NCBI GenBank assembly: GCA_947174085.1
Contig: CAMWHN010000057.1
Location: forward strand, 1 to 10,331
DNA from: an uncultured Ruminococcus sp.
GTDB taxonomy: Bacteria > Bacillota > Clostridia > Oscillospirales > Ruminococcaceae
Direction: 5' to 3'
DNA length: 10,331 nucleotides
Under the pieces are notes generated by a model, which saw nothing but the letters and a program-made list of their open reading frames with translations, had not been told where the DNA came from and did not search any database. Positions within the stretch are counted from its first letter, which is position 1, and every line of letters begins with the position of its first letter. Of this stretch, positions 1 through 6,900 are shown in pieces. Position numbers and translations under genes: made by a program.

Positions 1-507
1 TTTTTTTGCCCATGTAGCAATTTTATTTTCTGATTGTTCAGATTTTGAACCTTGAATAGAAATTCCAGATTTTACAACTGCATTTTTGCAGATTTTTTTC
101 AAGTCTTGTTCACTTGAACCCATGCCACTGCCTTCATTAGTGCAGAATGGAATGATTATTTTTCCAGTAAAATCGTAATTTTCAAGAAGTGTGAACATAC
201 ACATTGGCATTGTTCCCCACCAATTCGGATAACCAACAAAAATAATATCATAATTATCAAAATTAGCAGGATATGCCTTAATTTCTGGACGAGCATTATT
301 TTGCAATTCTTTTTTTGCTTCTTCCGTGCATTTATGATAATCTTGATGATATGCCTGAACTGTGTCAATTTCAAATAAATCGCCACCAACAGCTTTTTGA
401 ATAAACTCCGCAACACGTTCTGTATTGCCTTTGGCAAGATTTTTAATACTGCCATTCCAATAATTTTCGCCTTTTCGAGAATAATAAACAATCAAAATTT
501 TTTGCAT
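1..507 (-). CDS. Flavodoxin-like protein, partial (3' end beyond the window)
   Basis: This is a leftward reading frame of 169 codons with no stop, entering from the window edge; the C-terminus is missing. The protein starts MQKILIVYYSRKGENY and continues with a GNTERVAEFI segment. This is the beta1 strand followed by the FMN phosphate-binding loop of flavodoxins, here with an insertion between SRKG and GNT that is typical of the Flavodoxin_4-type subgroup. Further on are IIFVGYPNWWGTMP (the flavin-contacting beta3/loop region) and IIIPFCTNEGSGMG, both characteristic of flavodoxin-like NAD(P)H or quinone oxidoreductase relatives. Known family role: FMN-binding cytoplasmic electron carrier or reductase; the specific partner cannot be read from sequence. 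The ATG at 505-507 is chosen because a GGAGGT ribosome site (complement of 515-520) lies 7 nt upstream. It is divergent from rpsO, with its own promoter. The fold is fairly certain, the physiological role is not. Confidence 0.88.
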   Translation of the reverse strand, partial: MQKILIVYYSRKGENYWNGSIKNLAKGNTERVAEFIQKAVGGDLFEIDTVQAYHQDYHKCTEEAKKELQNNARPEIKAYPANFDNYDIIFVGYPNWWGTMPMCMFTLLENYDFTGKIIIPFCTNEGSGMGSSEQDLKKICKNAVVKSGISIQGSKSEQSENKIATWAKK

Positions 508-527
508 AAAAAATACCTCCATAATAT

Positions 528-583
528 AACTATTAAATGATTAGTTCTATTTTAACATATTATCAAAAAAAAGTCAATCATTT
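528..583. repeat. Inverted repeats around the flavodoxin promoter (possible operator)
   Basis: Two nested symmetries are visible. A 19-bp element has AACTA (528-532) and TAGTT (542-546) arms, centred at 537 around the predicted transcription start. A wider pair, AAATGATT (535-542) and AATCATTT (576-583), brackets the -10 and -35 boxes. Such symmetry is what dimeric MarR, HxlR or TetR-type repressors use, and stand-alone flavodoxin genes are often under this kind of control. No regulator gene is in the window and AT-rich DNA makes chance symmetry fairly likely, so this is tentative. Confidence 0.35.
549..577 (-). promoter_or_regulatory. Sigma-A promoter of the flavodoxin gene
   Basis: On the minus strand, a -35 box TTGACT (572-577) and a -10 box TAAAAT (549-554) are separated by exactly 17 bp. 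Transcription would begin near 542, giving a short leader of about 35 nt before the ATG. Inverted repeats overlap and flank this promoter (528-546 and 535-583), so repressor control is plausible. Confidence 0.75.
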
Positions 584-612
584 TTAATTAAATTTCCAAT
601 ATAATAATTACA

Positions 613-686
613 GCCAGAATGCGTAAATAAACTAATGACAAATTTTAAATTTTAATAGCTTCGGAATATTTTATTTATATTCTGGC
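613..686. repeat. 74-bp imperfect inverted repeat in the divergent intergenic region
   Basis: GCCAGAAT (613-620) is exactly complementary to ATTCTGGC (679-686). After a small asymmetric internal loop, TAAATAA (624-630) pairs with TTATTTA (671-677). The enclosed part is almost purely A/T. It lies between two divergent promoters, so it is not placed as a terminator for either gene. It might be a small palindromic element or a remnant of one. I see no gene in 508-878 apart from this repeat and the two promoter/leader regions. Confidence 0.5.
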
Positions 687-743
687 AAATTCTAACAAAA
701 AAGTCAAATGAAAAAATTTTTTGAAAAAATTTTAAAAAAAAGC

Positions 744-772
744 TTTACAAATCAAAAAAAATATGTTATAAT
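744..772 (+). promoter_or_regulatory. Sigma-A promoter of rpsO
   Basis: TTTACA (744-749) and TATAAT (767-772) are separated by 17 bp, and TGT directly before the -10 gives an extended -10. Transcription is expected to start near 779. This leaves a leader of about 100 nt before the rpsO start, longer than simple translation needs. Confidence 0.85.
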
Positions 773-778
773 AAGCAC

Positions 779-878
779 TGTACCGTGTACTTGGATTAAG
801 GGTTACGCTCTGTAAGAGATTTTTACCTGCCTTTTTCTATGTTGCGGACAAGATATTATTTTTAAAGAGGTGAAATTT
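779..878 (+). ncRNA. Structured rpsO 5' leader, candidate S15 autoregulatory RNA
   Basis: The roughly 100-nt leader contains several complementary segments. CTTG (790-793) can close against CAAG (849-852). TTAC (803-806) can pair with GTAA (812-815), but the same GTAA can instead pair with TTAC (823-826), so the two hairpins exclude each other. ACCT (825-828) plus CTTT (831-834) are complementary, with a two-base bulge, to the Shine-Dalgarno segment AAAGAGGT (864-871). Known background: S15 represses its own translation by binding its mRNA leader in several bacteria, with structures that differ between lineages. That this leader does so is inferred from position and pairing. Confidence 0.55.
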
Positions 879-1145
879 ATGTTGCGTAAAGAAGAAAAAA
901 CTTCTGTTATCGAGGAAAATCGTAATCATGCGACGGATACAGGTTCTCCAGAAGTTCAGATTGCTATTTTGACACGCCGTATTAACGACCTGACAGAGCA
1001 TTTGAAAGTTCACAAGAATGACCATCATTCCAGAAGAGGCATGTTGAAAATGATTGGTCGCAGAAGAAATCTGTTAGCTTATCTCAAGAAGAAAGACATT
1101 GAGAGATACCGTGCAATTATTGCAAAACTTGGTATTCGTAAGTAA
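879..1145 (+). CDS. rpsO: 30S ribosomal protein S15
   Basis: The 88-residue protein is the normal size for S15 (about 88-89). It is a primary 16S rRNA-binding protein of the small-subunit platform, bound at the central-domain three-way junction and helping bridge to the 50S subunit. Diagnostic segments are TDTGSPEVQIAILT (about residues 20-33), the invariant HKNDHHSRRGMLKMIGRRR (about 47-65) containing the rRNA-contacting HHSRRG loop, and the C-terminal LAYLKKKDIERYR helix. A GTG at 870 in the same frame would add three residues, but it lies inside the ribosome site. The ATG at 879 is preferred because AAAGAGGTG (864-872) lies 6 nt upstream and the protein then begins MLRKEEK, matching family length. 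It is followed by a strong terminator and then pnp, the gene order conserved in many bacteria. Identification is essentially certain. Confidence 0.98.
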   Translation: MLRKEEKTSVIEENRNHATDTGSPEVQIAILTRRINDLTEHLKVHKNDHHSRRGMLKMIGRRRNLLAYLKKKDIERYRAIIAKLGIRK

Positions 1146-1150
1146 AAAAC

Positions 1151-1200
1151 ACATAGGGAGGGCAGAGGAGTAATCTTTCTGCCTTTCTATGCGTTTTTTT
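1151..1200 (+). terminator. Intrinsic terminator after rpsO
   Basis: The left arm beginning at CATAGGGAGGGCAGA (1152-1166) pairs with TCTGCCTTTCTATG (1178-1191), with minor mismatch and wobble, and the stem is followed by CG and a run of seven T (1194-1200). This is a strong rho-independent terminator located 5 nt after the rpsO stop. It should uncouple most rpsO transcription from pnp, unless read-through is allowed. Confidence 0.88.
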
Positions 1201-1227
1201 GAAATGAACCGTAATTTTTAATAAATT
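1199..1227 (+). promoter_or_regulatory. Possible weak promoter for pnp
   Basis: TTGAAA (1199-1204) and TAAATT (1222-1227) are 17 bp apart, matching 5 of 6 and 4 of 6 consensus positions, immediately after the rpsO terminator T-run. A start near 1234 would fall at the base of the leader hairpin. The -10 match is weak; a more canonical TTGACA at 1234-1239 has no acceptable -10 at 17 bp. Read-through from rpsO is the alternative source of pnp mRNA. Confidence 0.3.
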
Positions 1228-1229
1228 AC
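1211..1229. repeat. Short perfect inverted repeat before the pnp leader hairpin
   Basis: GTAATTT (1211-1217) and AAATTAC (1223-1229) are exact inverted repeats around a 5-nt spacer TTAAT, ending next to the long leader hairpin. It overlaps the possible weak pnp promoter. It could be an operator or an extra small hairpin stacked on the leader structure, or chance in AT-rich DNA. Confidence 0.35.
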
Positions 1230-1320
1230 TGTCTTGACAGCGGTTACTTAGCGTTTGACCGTGTTCCTGTGTTTATGATTACACAGGAACAGGGTTTTGG
1301 GCTAAAAACGCTGTCAGACA
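1230..1320 (+). ncRNA. Long hairpin in the pnp 5' leader, candidate autoregulatory or RNase-processing element
   Basis: The leader can fold on itself almost end to end. The outer arm 1230-1242 (TGTCTTGACAGCG) pairs with 1309-1320 (CGCTGTCAGACA), with only T1235 bulged. TTAGC (1248-1252) pairs with GCTAA (1301-1305). The apical stem GTTCCTGTGT (1263-1272) pairs perfectly with ACACAGGAAC (1281-1290) over an 8-nt loop and extends, with one mismatch, through CC (1259-1260) and GG (1293-1294). No T-run follows, so it is not a terminator. In E. coli the pnp leader forms an RNase III-cleaved stem through which PNPase represses itself. The same logic here is inferred only from position and structure. 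The pnp ribosome site lies about 20 nt downstream, outside the stem. Confidence 0.6.
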
Positions 1321-1354
1321 CAAAAAATATGCTGAAAAAGCGAGGAAAATTTTT

Positions 1355-3484
1355 ATGTTTGAAAATTATAGAACTTTTGAAACGACATATGCTGGCAGAC
1401 CTCTTGTTGTAGAAACAGGTAAAACCTGTGAATTATCTAACGGTTCTTGTTGGGTACGCTATGGCGAAACGGTTGTAATGGCAAATGTGACAGCAAGTGC
1501 AAAGCCAAGAGAGGGTGTAGATTTCTTCCCATTGTCTGTTGACTATGAAGAAAGATTATATTCTGTTGGTAAAATCCCTGGTTCTTTTACGAAACGTGAG
1601 GGTAAGCCGTCTGATAAGGCAATTTTAACATCTCGTATGGTAGACAGACCAATTAGACCGTTATTCCCAAAAGATATGCGCAATGATGTATCTGTTGTCA
1701 TGACAGTACTTGCAGTTGACCCTGATTGTTCCCCAGAAATTGCCGGAATGATTGCGACATCTATTGCGATTTCTATTTCTGATATTCCATGGAATGGACC
1801 TATTGCAGGTATTAGCGTTGGATTAGTAGACGGCGAAATTGTTTTAAATCCAACCAAAGAACAAAGAGAATATAACGAGTTAAATTTAACTGTTGCCGGC
1901 AGTGCTGAAAAAATTGTCATGATTGAAGCAGGCGCAAATGAAGTTGATGAAAAAACAATGCTTCATGCAATTTTAACTGGACATGAAGAAATTAAAAAAA
2001 TGGTTGCATTTATTTCTGATATTCAGTCACAAATTGGCAAACCGAAATTTGAATTTGAATCTCAAGAAATTCCGCACGAAATGTTTGACGCTGTAGAGAA
2101 TCTTGTCGGCGAAAAAGTAAAATTCGCTCTTGATACAAATGATAAAAATATTCGTGATGCAAGAATGAAGCCTATTATTGACGAAGTACATGAACAGTTT
2201 GACGAACAGTACAGCGAACAGTATGGCGAAACTGCTGTTGCCAAACTTGATGAATGTTTATATAAGCTTCAGAAAAAAATTGTTCGTAATTGGTTATATA
2301 ACGGCAAGCGTGTTGACGGCAGAGGCATTGACGAAATTCGTCCTTTATCTGCTGAAGTAGGATTACTGCCAAGAGTGCATGGTTCAGGTTTGTTCACAAG
2401 AGGACAGACACAAGTTATGACAATTGCAACATTAGGGCCTGTTAGTGATGCACAGAAAATTGATGGTCTTGATGAAGAAACTTCTAAGCGTTATATGCAT
2501 CAGTATAATTTTCCGTCATATTCCGTTGGTGAAACAAAGCCTTCCAGAGGTCCCGGGAGACGTGAAATCGGTCACGGCGCATTAGCGGAAAAGGCTCTTG
2601 TTCCGGTTTTGCCAAGTGTAGAAGAATTTCCATATGCAATTCGTATGGTATCCGAAGTATTAAGTTCTAACGGTTCTACGTCACAGGGTTCTATCTGTGG
2701 TTCTACACTGGCATTAATGGACGCTGGTGTGCCAATTAAAGCTCCTGTTGCCGGAATTTCTTGTGGATTAATTACACTTCCTGATAGTGATAATTTCATG
2801 ACTATGGTTGATATTCAGGGCTTAGAGGATTTCTTTGGCGATATGGATTTCAAAGTTGGTGGCACACATAAAGGCATTACTGCAATTCAGGTAGATATTA
2901 AAGTTGATGGTTTAACACCGGCAATTATTGAACAGGCATTTGAAAAAACCAGAAAAGCAAGATTATATATTTTAGATGAAATTATGCTAAAAGCGATTCC
3001 TGAACCTCGTGCAGAAGTGGGAACTTATGCACCAAAAATGTTACAAACGAAAGTTCCTGTAGATAAAATCCGTGAAGTAATTGGACAGGGTGGCAAAGTA
3101 ATTCAGAAAATTTGTTCTGAATGTGATGTGAAAATTGATATTAACGAAGAAGGTAATGTATTTATCAGCGGTTTAGATTTGGAAAATACAAAAAAAGCCG
3201 TTCAAATTATAGAAACCATTGCAAATGACCCTGAAATAGGTGCAATTTATAAAGGCAAAGTTGTTCGTATCATGCCGTTTGGTGCATTTGTTGAAATTGC
3301 CCCTGGTAAAGATGGACTTGTGCATATTTCGCAATTAGATAAACATCGTGTAGAAAATGTAGAAGATGTTGTCCAGATTGGTGATGAAATTGTTGTAAAA
3401 GTTCTTGAAATTGATAGACAGGGCAGAATTAATTTATCAAGAAAAGAAGCTCTTGCCGAGATTGCTAAGAAAAAACGTAATTAA
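1355..3484 (+). CDS. pnp: Polyribonucleotide nucleotidyltransferase (PNPase)
   Basis: PNPase is a trimeric cytoplasmic enzyme that degrades RNA 3' to 5' by phosphorolysis, releasing nucleoside diphosphates; it takes part in mRNA decay and quality control. The 709-residue length is normal. Domain order is complete: first RNase PH-like core (about 10-140), helical linker (about 240-310), second RNase PH core (about 320-545), KH (about 560-615) and S1 (about 628-697). Visible motifs include FTKREGKPSDKAIL and SRMVDRPIRPLFP in the first core; GRREIGHGALAEKAL (401-415), SSNGSTSQ (437-444) and FFGDMDFKVGGT (493-504) in the second, the last carrying the conserved catalytic-site aspartates; the KH loop IGQGG (576-580); and S1 strands with FGAFVEI and DGLVHISQL. 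The ATG at 1355 is supported by GAGGA (1342-1346), 8 nt upstream. The gene follows rpsO as in many bacteria and is preceded by a long leader hairpin. Confidence 0.99.
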   Translation: MFENYRTFETTYAGRPLVVETGKTCELSNGSCWVRYGETVVMANVTASAKPREGVDFFPLSVDYEERLYSVGKIPGSFTKREGKPSDKAILTSRMVDRPIRPLFPKDMRNDVSVVMTVLAVDPDCSPEIAGMIATSIAISISDIPWNGPIAGISVGLVDGEIVLNPTKEQREYNELNLTVAGSAEKIVMIEAGANEVDEKTMLHAILTGHEEIKKMVAFISDIQSQIGKPKFEFESQEIPHEMFDAVENLVGEKVKFALDTNDKNIRDARMKPIIDEVHEQFDEQYSEQYGETAVAKLDECLYKLQKKIVRNWLYNGKRVDGRGIDEIRPLSAEVGLLPRVHGSGLFTRGQTQVMTIATLGPVSDAQKIDGLDEETSKRYMHQYNFPSYSVGETKPSRGPGRREIGHGALAEKALVPVLPSVEEFPYAIRMVSEVLSSNGSTSQGSICGSTLALMDAGVPIKAPVAGISCGLITLPDSDNFMTMVDIQGLEDFFGDMDFKVGGTHKGITAIQVDIKVDGLTPAIIEQAFEKTRKARLYILDEIMLKAIPEPRAEVGTYAPKMLQTKVPVDKIREVIGQGGKVIQKICSECDVKIDINEEGNVFISGLDLENTKKAVQIIETIANDPEIGAIYKGKVVRIMPFGAFVEIAPGKDGLVHISQLDKHRVENVEDVVQIGDEIVVKVLEIDRQGRINLSRKEALAEIAKKKRN

Positions 3485-3491
3485 TTGAACC

Positions 3492-3524
3492 CTCCCCCAC
3501 CTCTATGGGTGGGGGGATTCTTTG
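3492..3524 (+). terminator. Intrinsic terminator after pnp
   Basis: TCCCCCACC (3493-3501) pairs with the G-rich arm GGTGGGGGG (about 3508-3516) around a loop of about five or six bases, followed by ATTCTTTGT. The stem is very GC-rich in AT-rich surroundings, while the T-tract is short and interrupted, so termination efficiency may be moderate. Confidence 0.7.
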
Positions 3525-3745
3525 TAATAATACTGATAGTGTTTAGCCGTGCATTATCAAATATAGATGATTGGGAATATATGGAGATGTGGTCAAATCA
3601 CTATATAGACTTATTGTGAGAATGTCTGCCGTATGAAAATGGAATACAATCATACAATATGCTTCAACAAGTGATAGGAATGAATTTTCATATGTATGGT
3701 CTGATGAAACCGTTACTACAACTTGACAAAGAAAAGCTTTCATGT
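3521..3745 (+). pseudogene. ISAs1-type transposase N-terminal fragment, decayed
   Basis: Reading in the frame of GTG 3539-3541 gives FSRALSNIDDWEYMEMWSN (from 3542), then HYIDLL, an in-frame TGA at 3611-3613, then ECLPYENGIQSYNMLQQVIGM. This follows the pattern of the N-terminal domain that precedes the DDE domain in ISAs1/H-repeat transposases: a hydrophobic helix, an acidic DW-x-E segment, then LP-x-x-NGI-x-S and a VxGM-like end. The stop occupies the place of an expected basic residue and is one change from CGA (Arg). The upstream start is missing, and the frame loses recognisable similarity after about 3700; no DDE core, terminal repeats or target duplication are visible. It is a relic of an insertion between pnp and the sensor kinase gene. 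Family assignment is from remembered motif pattern and needs a profile search. Confidence 0.6.
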
Positions 3746-3751
3746 TATAAT
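3723..3751 (+). promoter_or_regulatory. Perfect-consensus sigma-A promoter for the sensor kinase
   Basis: TTGACA (3723-3728) and TATAAT (3746-3751) are separated by exactly 17 bp, and TGT just before the -10 makes it an extended -10 as well. Transcription should start near 3758, leaving a leader of about 180 nt before the kinase ATG. The promoter overlaps the end of the transposase relic, so it may have come with, or been built from, mobile DNA. Confidence 0.82.
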
Positions 3752-3757
3752 GAGAAA

Positions 3758-3937
3758 AACACAGACATTAGAATATATCTTTGAAAATTCACAGCTTATG
3801 CGGAAATCAAGCGATGATGACAGGTGCAAATATAAAGAAAGAAGAATAGAATAGATTAGGGGCTTTTAACAGCTAAAACAATTCTATAAAAACTTAGAAA
3901 TAAGAATAAAATTTCATAAAAAAGTGAGGTAAGAACA
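3758..3937 (+). other. About 180-nt leader of the sensor kinase mRNA with one stem-loop
   Basis: No convincing gene lies here; a 34-codon frame starting at ATG 3750 begins inside the -10 box and is not expected to be translated from this promoter. A stem-loop is visible: ATAGAAT (3846-3852) pairs with ATTCTAT (3881-3887), then TTAG (3856-3859) with CTAA (3873-3876) and CT (3863-3864) with AG (3871-3872). No T-run follows, so it is not a simple terminator. I recognise no known riboswitch class. The ribosome site GTGAGGT (3924-3930) lies 7 nt before the kinase ATG. Confidence 0.45.
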
Positions 3938-6900
3938 ATGCAAGCTAAAAACAAAGTATACATAAAAATGATTACTGCATTTATGACATGCTTAATCTTC
4001 ATTATATCTAACTTTATAACAGCATCAGCCACTGAACAGTCTAATAATCAGACGGTGAAAGCCGGCATCTTTTGTTTTGATGGTTATCACATGAAAGATG
4101 AAAGTGGTAGTTTGACTGGTTATGGCATCGAGTTTCTCAACCTAGTTTCTGAATATTCCCATTTAAATTTCCAATACACAGGCTATGACAAATCATGGAA
4201 CGAAATGCTCAACATGCTGGAAAACGGCGAGATCGATGTAGTGACTTCCGCCAGAAAAACCTCAGAGCGTGAGGAAAGTTTCGCTTTTTCTTATCCCATC
4301 GGCAGAAACAATACTATTCTCTCGATTCGACTCGATAATACACAGCAGCATACTAGCGATTACAAAACCTATGACGGAATGGTAGTGGGGCAGCTGACGG
4401 GAAGCAGTCAGAATCAGAGTCTGGTAGAGTTTGCCGAGGAAAAAGGTTTTTCCTACCTGATAAAAGAATACAATGATTCAGATGTCCTTACTGCCGCTTT
4501 GCAGGACGGTGAGGTCGATGCAATCCTTTCCAGTGATTTGAGAAAGGCGGAAAATGAAAAAACATTAGATATCATTGAGGAAGATAATTTCTATGCGATT
4601 GTCAGAAAAGACAATGTAGAGCTACTCAATGAAATTAATTATGCGATTGAACAGATGGAGCTGAATGAAGGTGACTGGAAAAATGTATTGTTTTACCGGT
4701 ACTATGGTCCAGTCTATTCCTCTGAACTGACCTTTACAGAGCGTGAAAAGGAATATATTCGTGAAATCATCTCAGGAGAGAAGACAATCACTGTTACCGC
4801 CCTCGGTGACAGAGTTCCCTATTCCTATGTGGAGAATGGAGAATTAAAGGGCATTCTTCCAGATTATTTTGCCTATGTCATGGAACTTGCCGGATTGCCT
4901 TATGAAGTCGTGATTCCAAAGGACAGGGAGGACTATTACAATATAGCAAGCACTAACAGTGTAGATGTTGTTATTGACAGGCTCAGCTCAATTTCCACTA
5001 TGGAGGGAGCTACTTATCATGGATTCAATACGGACACCTATATGACAACAGGAGTGGCAAGGGTAATCCGAGAGGATTTTGTCGGAAATATCAAAACAGT
5101 TGCAGTATCTGATTCTCAGAGTAAAGCTCTCATTGTTCAGGAGCTTTACGGAGATATTGAATTTTTGAGTTATCCAACCAGAGAGGCTGCTATGCAGGCT
5201 GTCTTAGATCGGGAAGTAGATGCCGCATATGTGTATGCTTATGCAGCGCAACTGTTTGTAAATAATGATACAACCAATTCTTTGTATTACAGCATTGCGA
5301 ATAATATGAATGTGGATTTTCGCATGTATGTCCGTGACAGCACGGATCATGAGCTGATAACGATACTGAATAAGTGTATTCAGCAGATGCCTAGTGATAT
5401 GCTGAATCAATTTGTTTCAAAATATACCACTTATACTATCGAGGATATGAGTTTCCTGCAATATTTACAAGCCAATCCAAAGATAATGCTTATGGTTGCC
5501 TTTATTGCTGTTCTGGTTGTCTGCATTGTCCTGATACTCTATCTGAAAGGACGGTGGAGTAAGAAGCTTCTCAACGCTACAGAGCAATCCAACAAGGAGA
5601 TGGGTGAACAACTTGCTATTGTGGAAGCACTGAGCCATGACTATACAAATGTTTTTGCCATCAATGAGGAAAAGGGTACTGCCAGAATTATAAAATTGGA
5701 AGGTTATGTGACAAAAGGACTGAAAAAGGATTCCGTGGAAGAACATCCCTATGCTCCAATTCTGGAGCAGTATATCCATGATCGTGTTCATCCGGAGGAT
5801 CGGCAGTATCTCACCGAAACCCTTTCCCTAGACAAAGTCAAGGAGCAGTTGGAGACAAACGGGGAATATACGGGAAGCTATCGTATACAAGCGGACGGAG
5901 AAAACCATCATTTTCAATATACTTATGTGAAAGTAGGAGAAAACGCTCTTGAGCAAAACAGCTTTATCCTTGCGGGATTTCGAAATATTGACGAGATGAT
6001 CCGCAGAGAGCAGGAGCAGAAAGAAGTTCTGGCGGAGGCACTAGCTCAGGCTCAGTATGCCAATAATGCCAAGACTACCTTTCTTAACAATATGTCTCAT
6101 GATATCCGTACACCCATGAACGCTATTATTGGATTTACATCATTGGCAGTGACTCATATCGACAATAAAGCACAGGTACAGGACTATCTAAGTAAGATCC
6201 TAACTTCTAGCAATCATCTGTTAAGTCTGATCAACGATGTGTTGGATATGAGCCGAATCGAAAGCGGAAAGGTCAAGATCGAAGAAAATGAAGTCAGTCT
6301 TCCGGATATTATGCATGATCTTAAGACAATCGTTCAGGCCGATGTGAAAGCAAAACAGCTGGAATTTTACATAGATACTTTAGATGTAGTAAACGAAACG
6401 ATTATCTGCGATAAGCTTCGTCTAAATCAGGTGCTTTTGAATATTCTAAGTAATGCTATGAAATACACAAAGCCCGGCGGTATGGTCAGCTTTCGTGTCA
6501 TTCAGACCTCAGAAGCACAGGGAGACTATGCTTCGTATGAGTTTCGGATCAAGGATACTGGCATTGGCATGAGTCCGGAATTTCTGAAACATGTTTTTGA
6601 ACCGTTTGAGCGGGAACAGACCGCTACTGTAAGTGGCATTCAGGGAACTGGTCTCGGTCTTGCCATTACCAAAAACATCGTAGACATGATGGGCGGTACT
6701 ATCACGGTTGACAGCGAAGAAAAAAAGGGGTCAGAATTTACCGTAACATTTCGTTTCCGAGTTGCCAACATTCCTGTGAAGTCCCAACGGCTGGATCAAC
6801 TAGTGGATCTTAGAGCATTGGTGGTAGATGATGATGTAAACACTTGTGTCAGTGTCAGCAAAATGCTTTCCAACATTGGTATGCATCCAGATTGGACTAC

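Noticed and set aside
156..491. Minus-strand 111-codon frame
   Set aside because: It lies in another frame inside the flavodoxin gene, which has the ribosome site and the conserved family motifs.
1234..1262. TTGACA at 1234-1239 as a pnp -35 box
   Set aside because: There is no -10-like hexamer at 16-18 bp; the sequence is better explained as part of the leader hairpin arm.
3543..3743. Minus-strand 66-codon frame opposite the transposase relic
   Set aside because: No recognisable ribosome site or family pattern; the plus-strand frame carries the transposase-like signal.
3750..3854. 34-codon plus-strand frame starting MRKTQTLEYI
   Set aside because: Its ATG lies inside the -10 box of the promoter, so the promoter transcript would not include it, and no ribosome site precedes it.
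3758..3937. Cyclic-di-GMP or other known riboswitch in the kinase leader
   Set aside because: The conserved core motifs of the classes I can recall are not present; only a simple stem-loop is visible.
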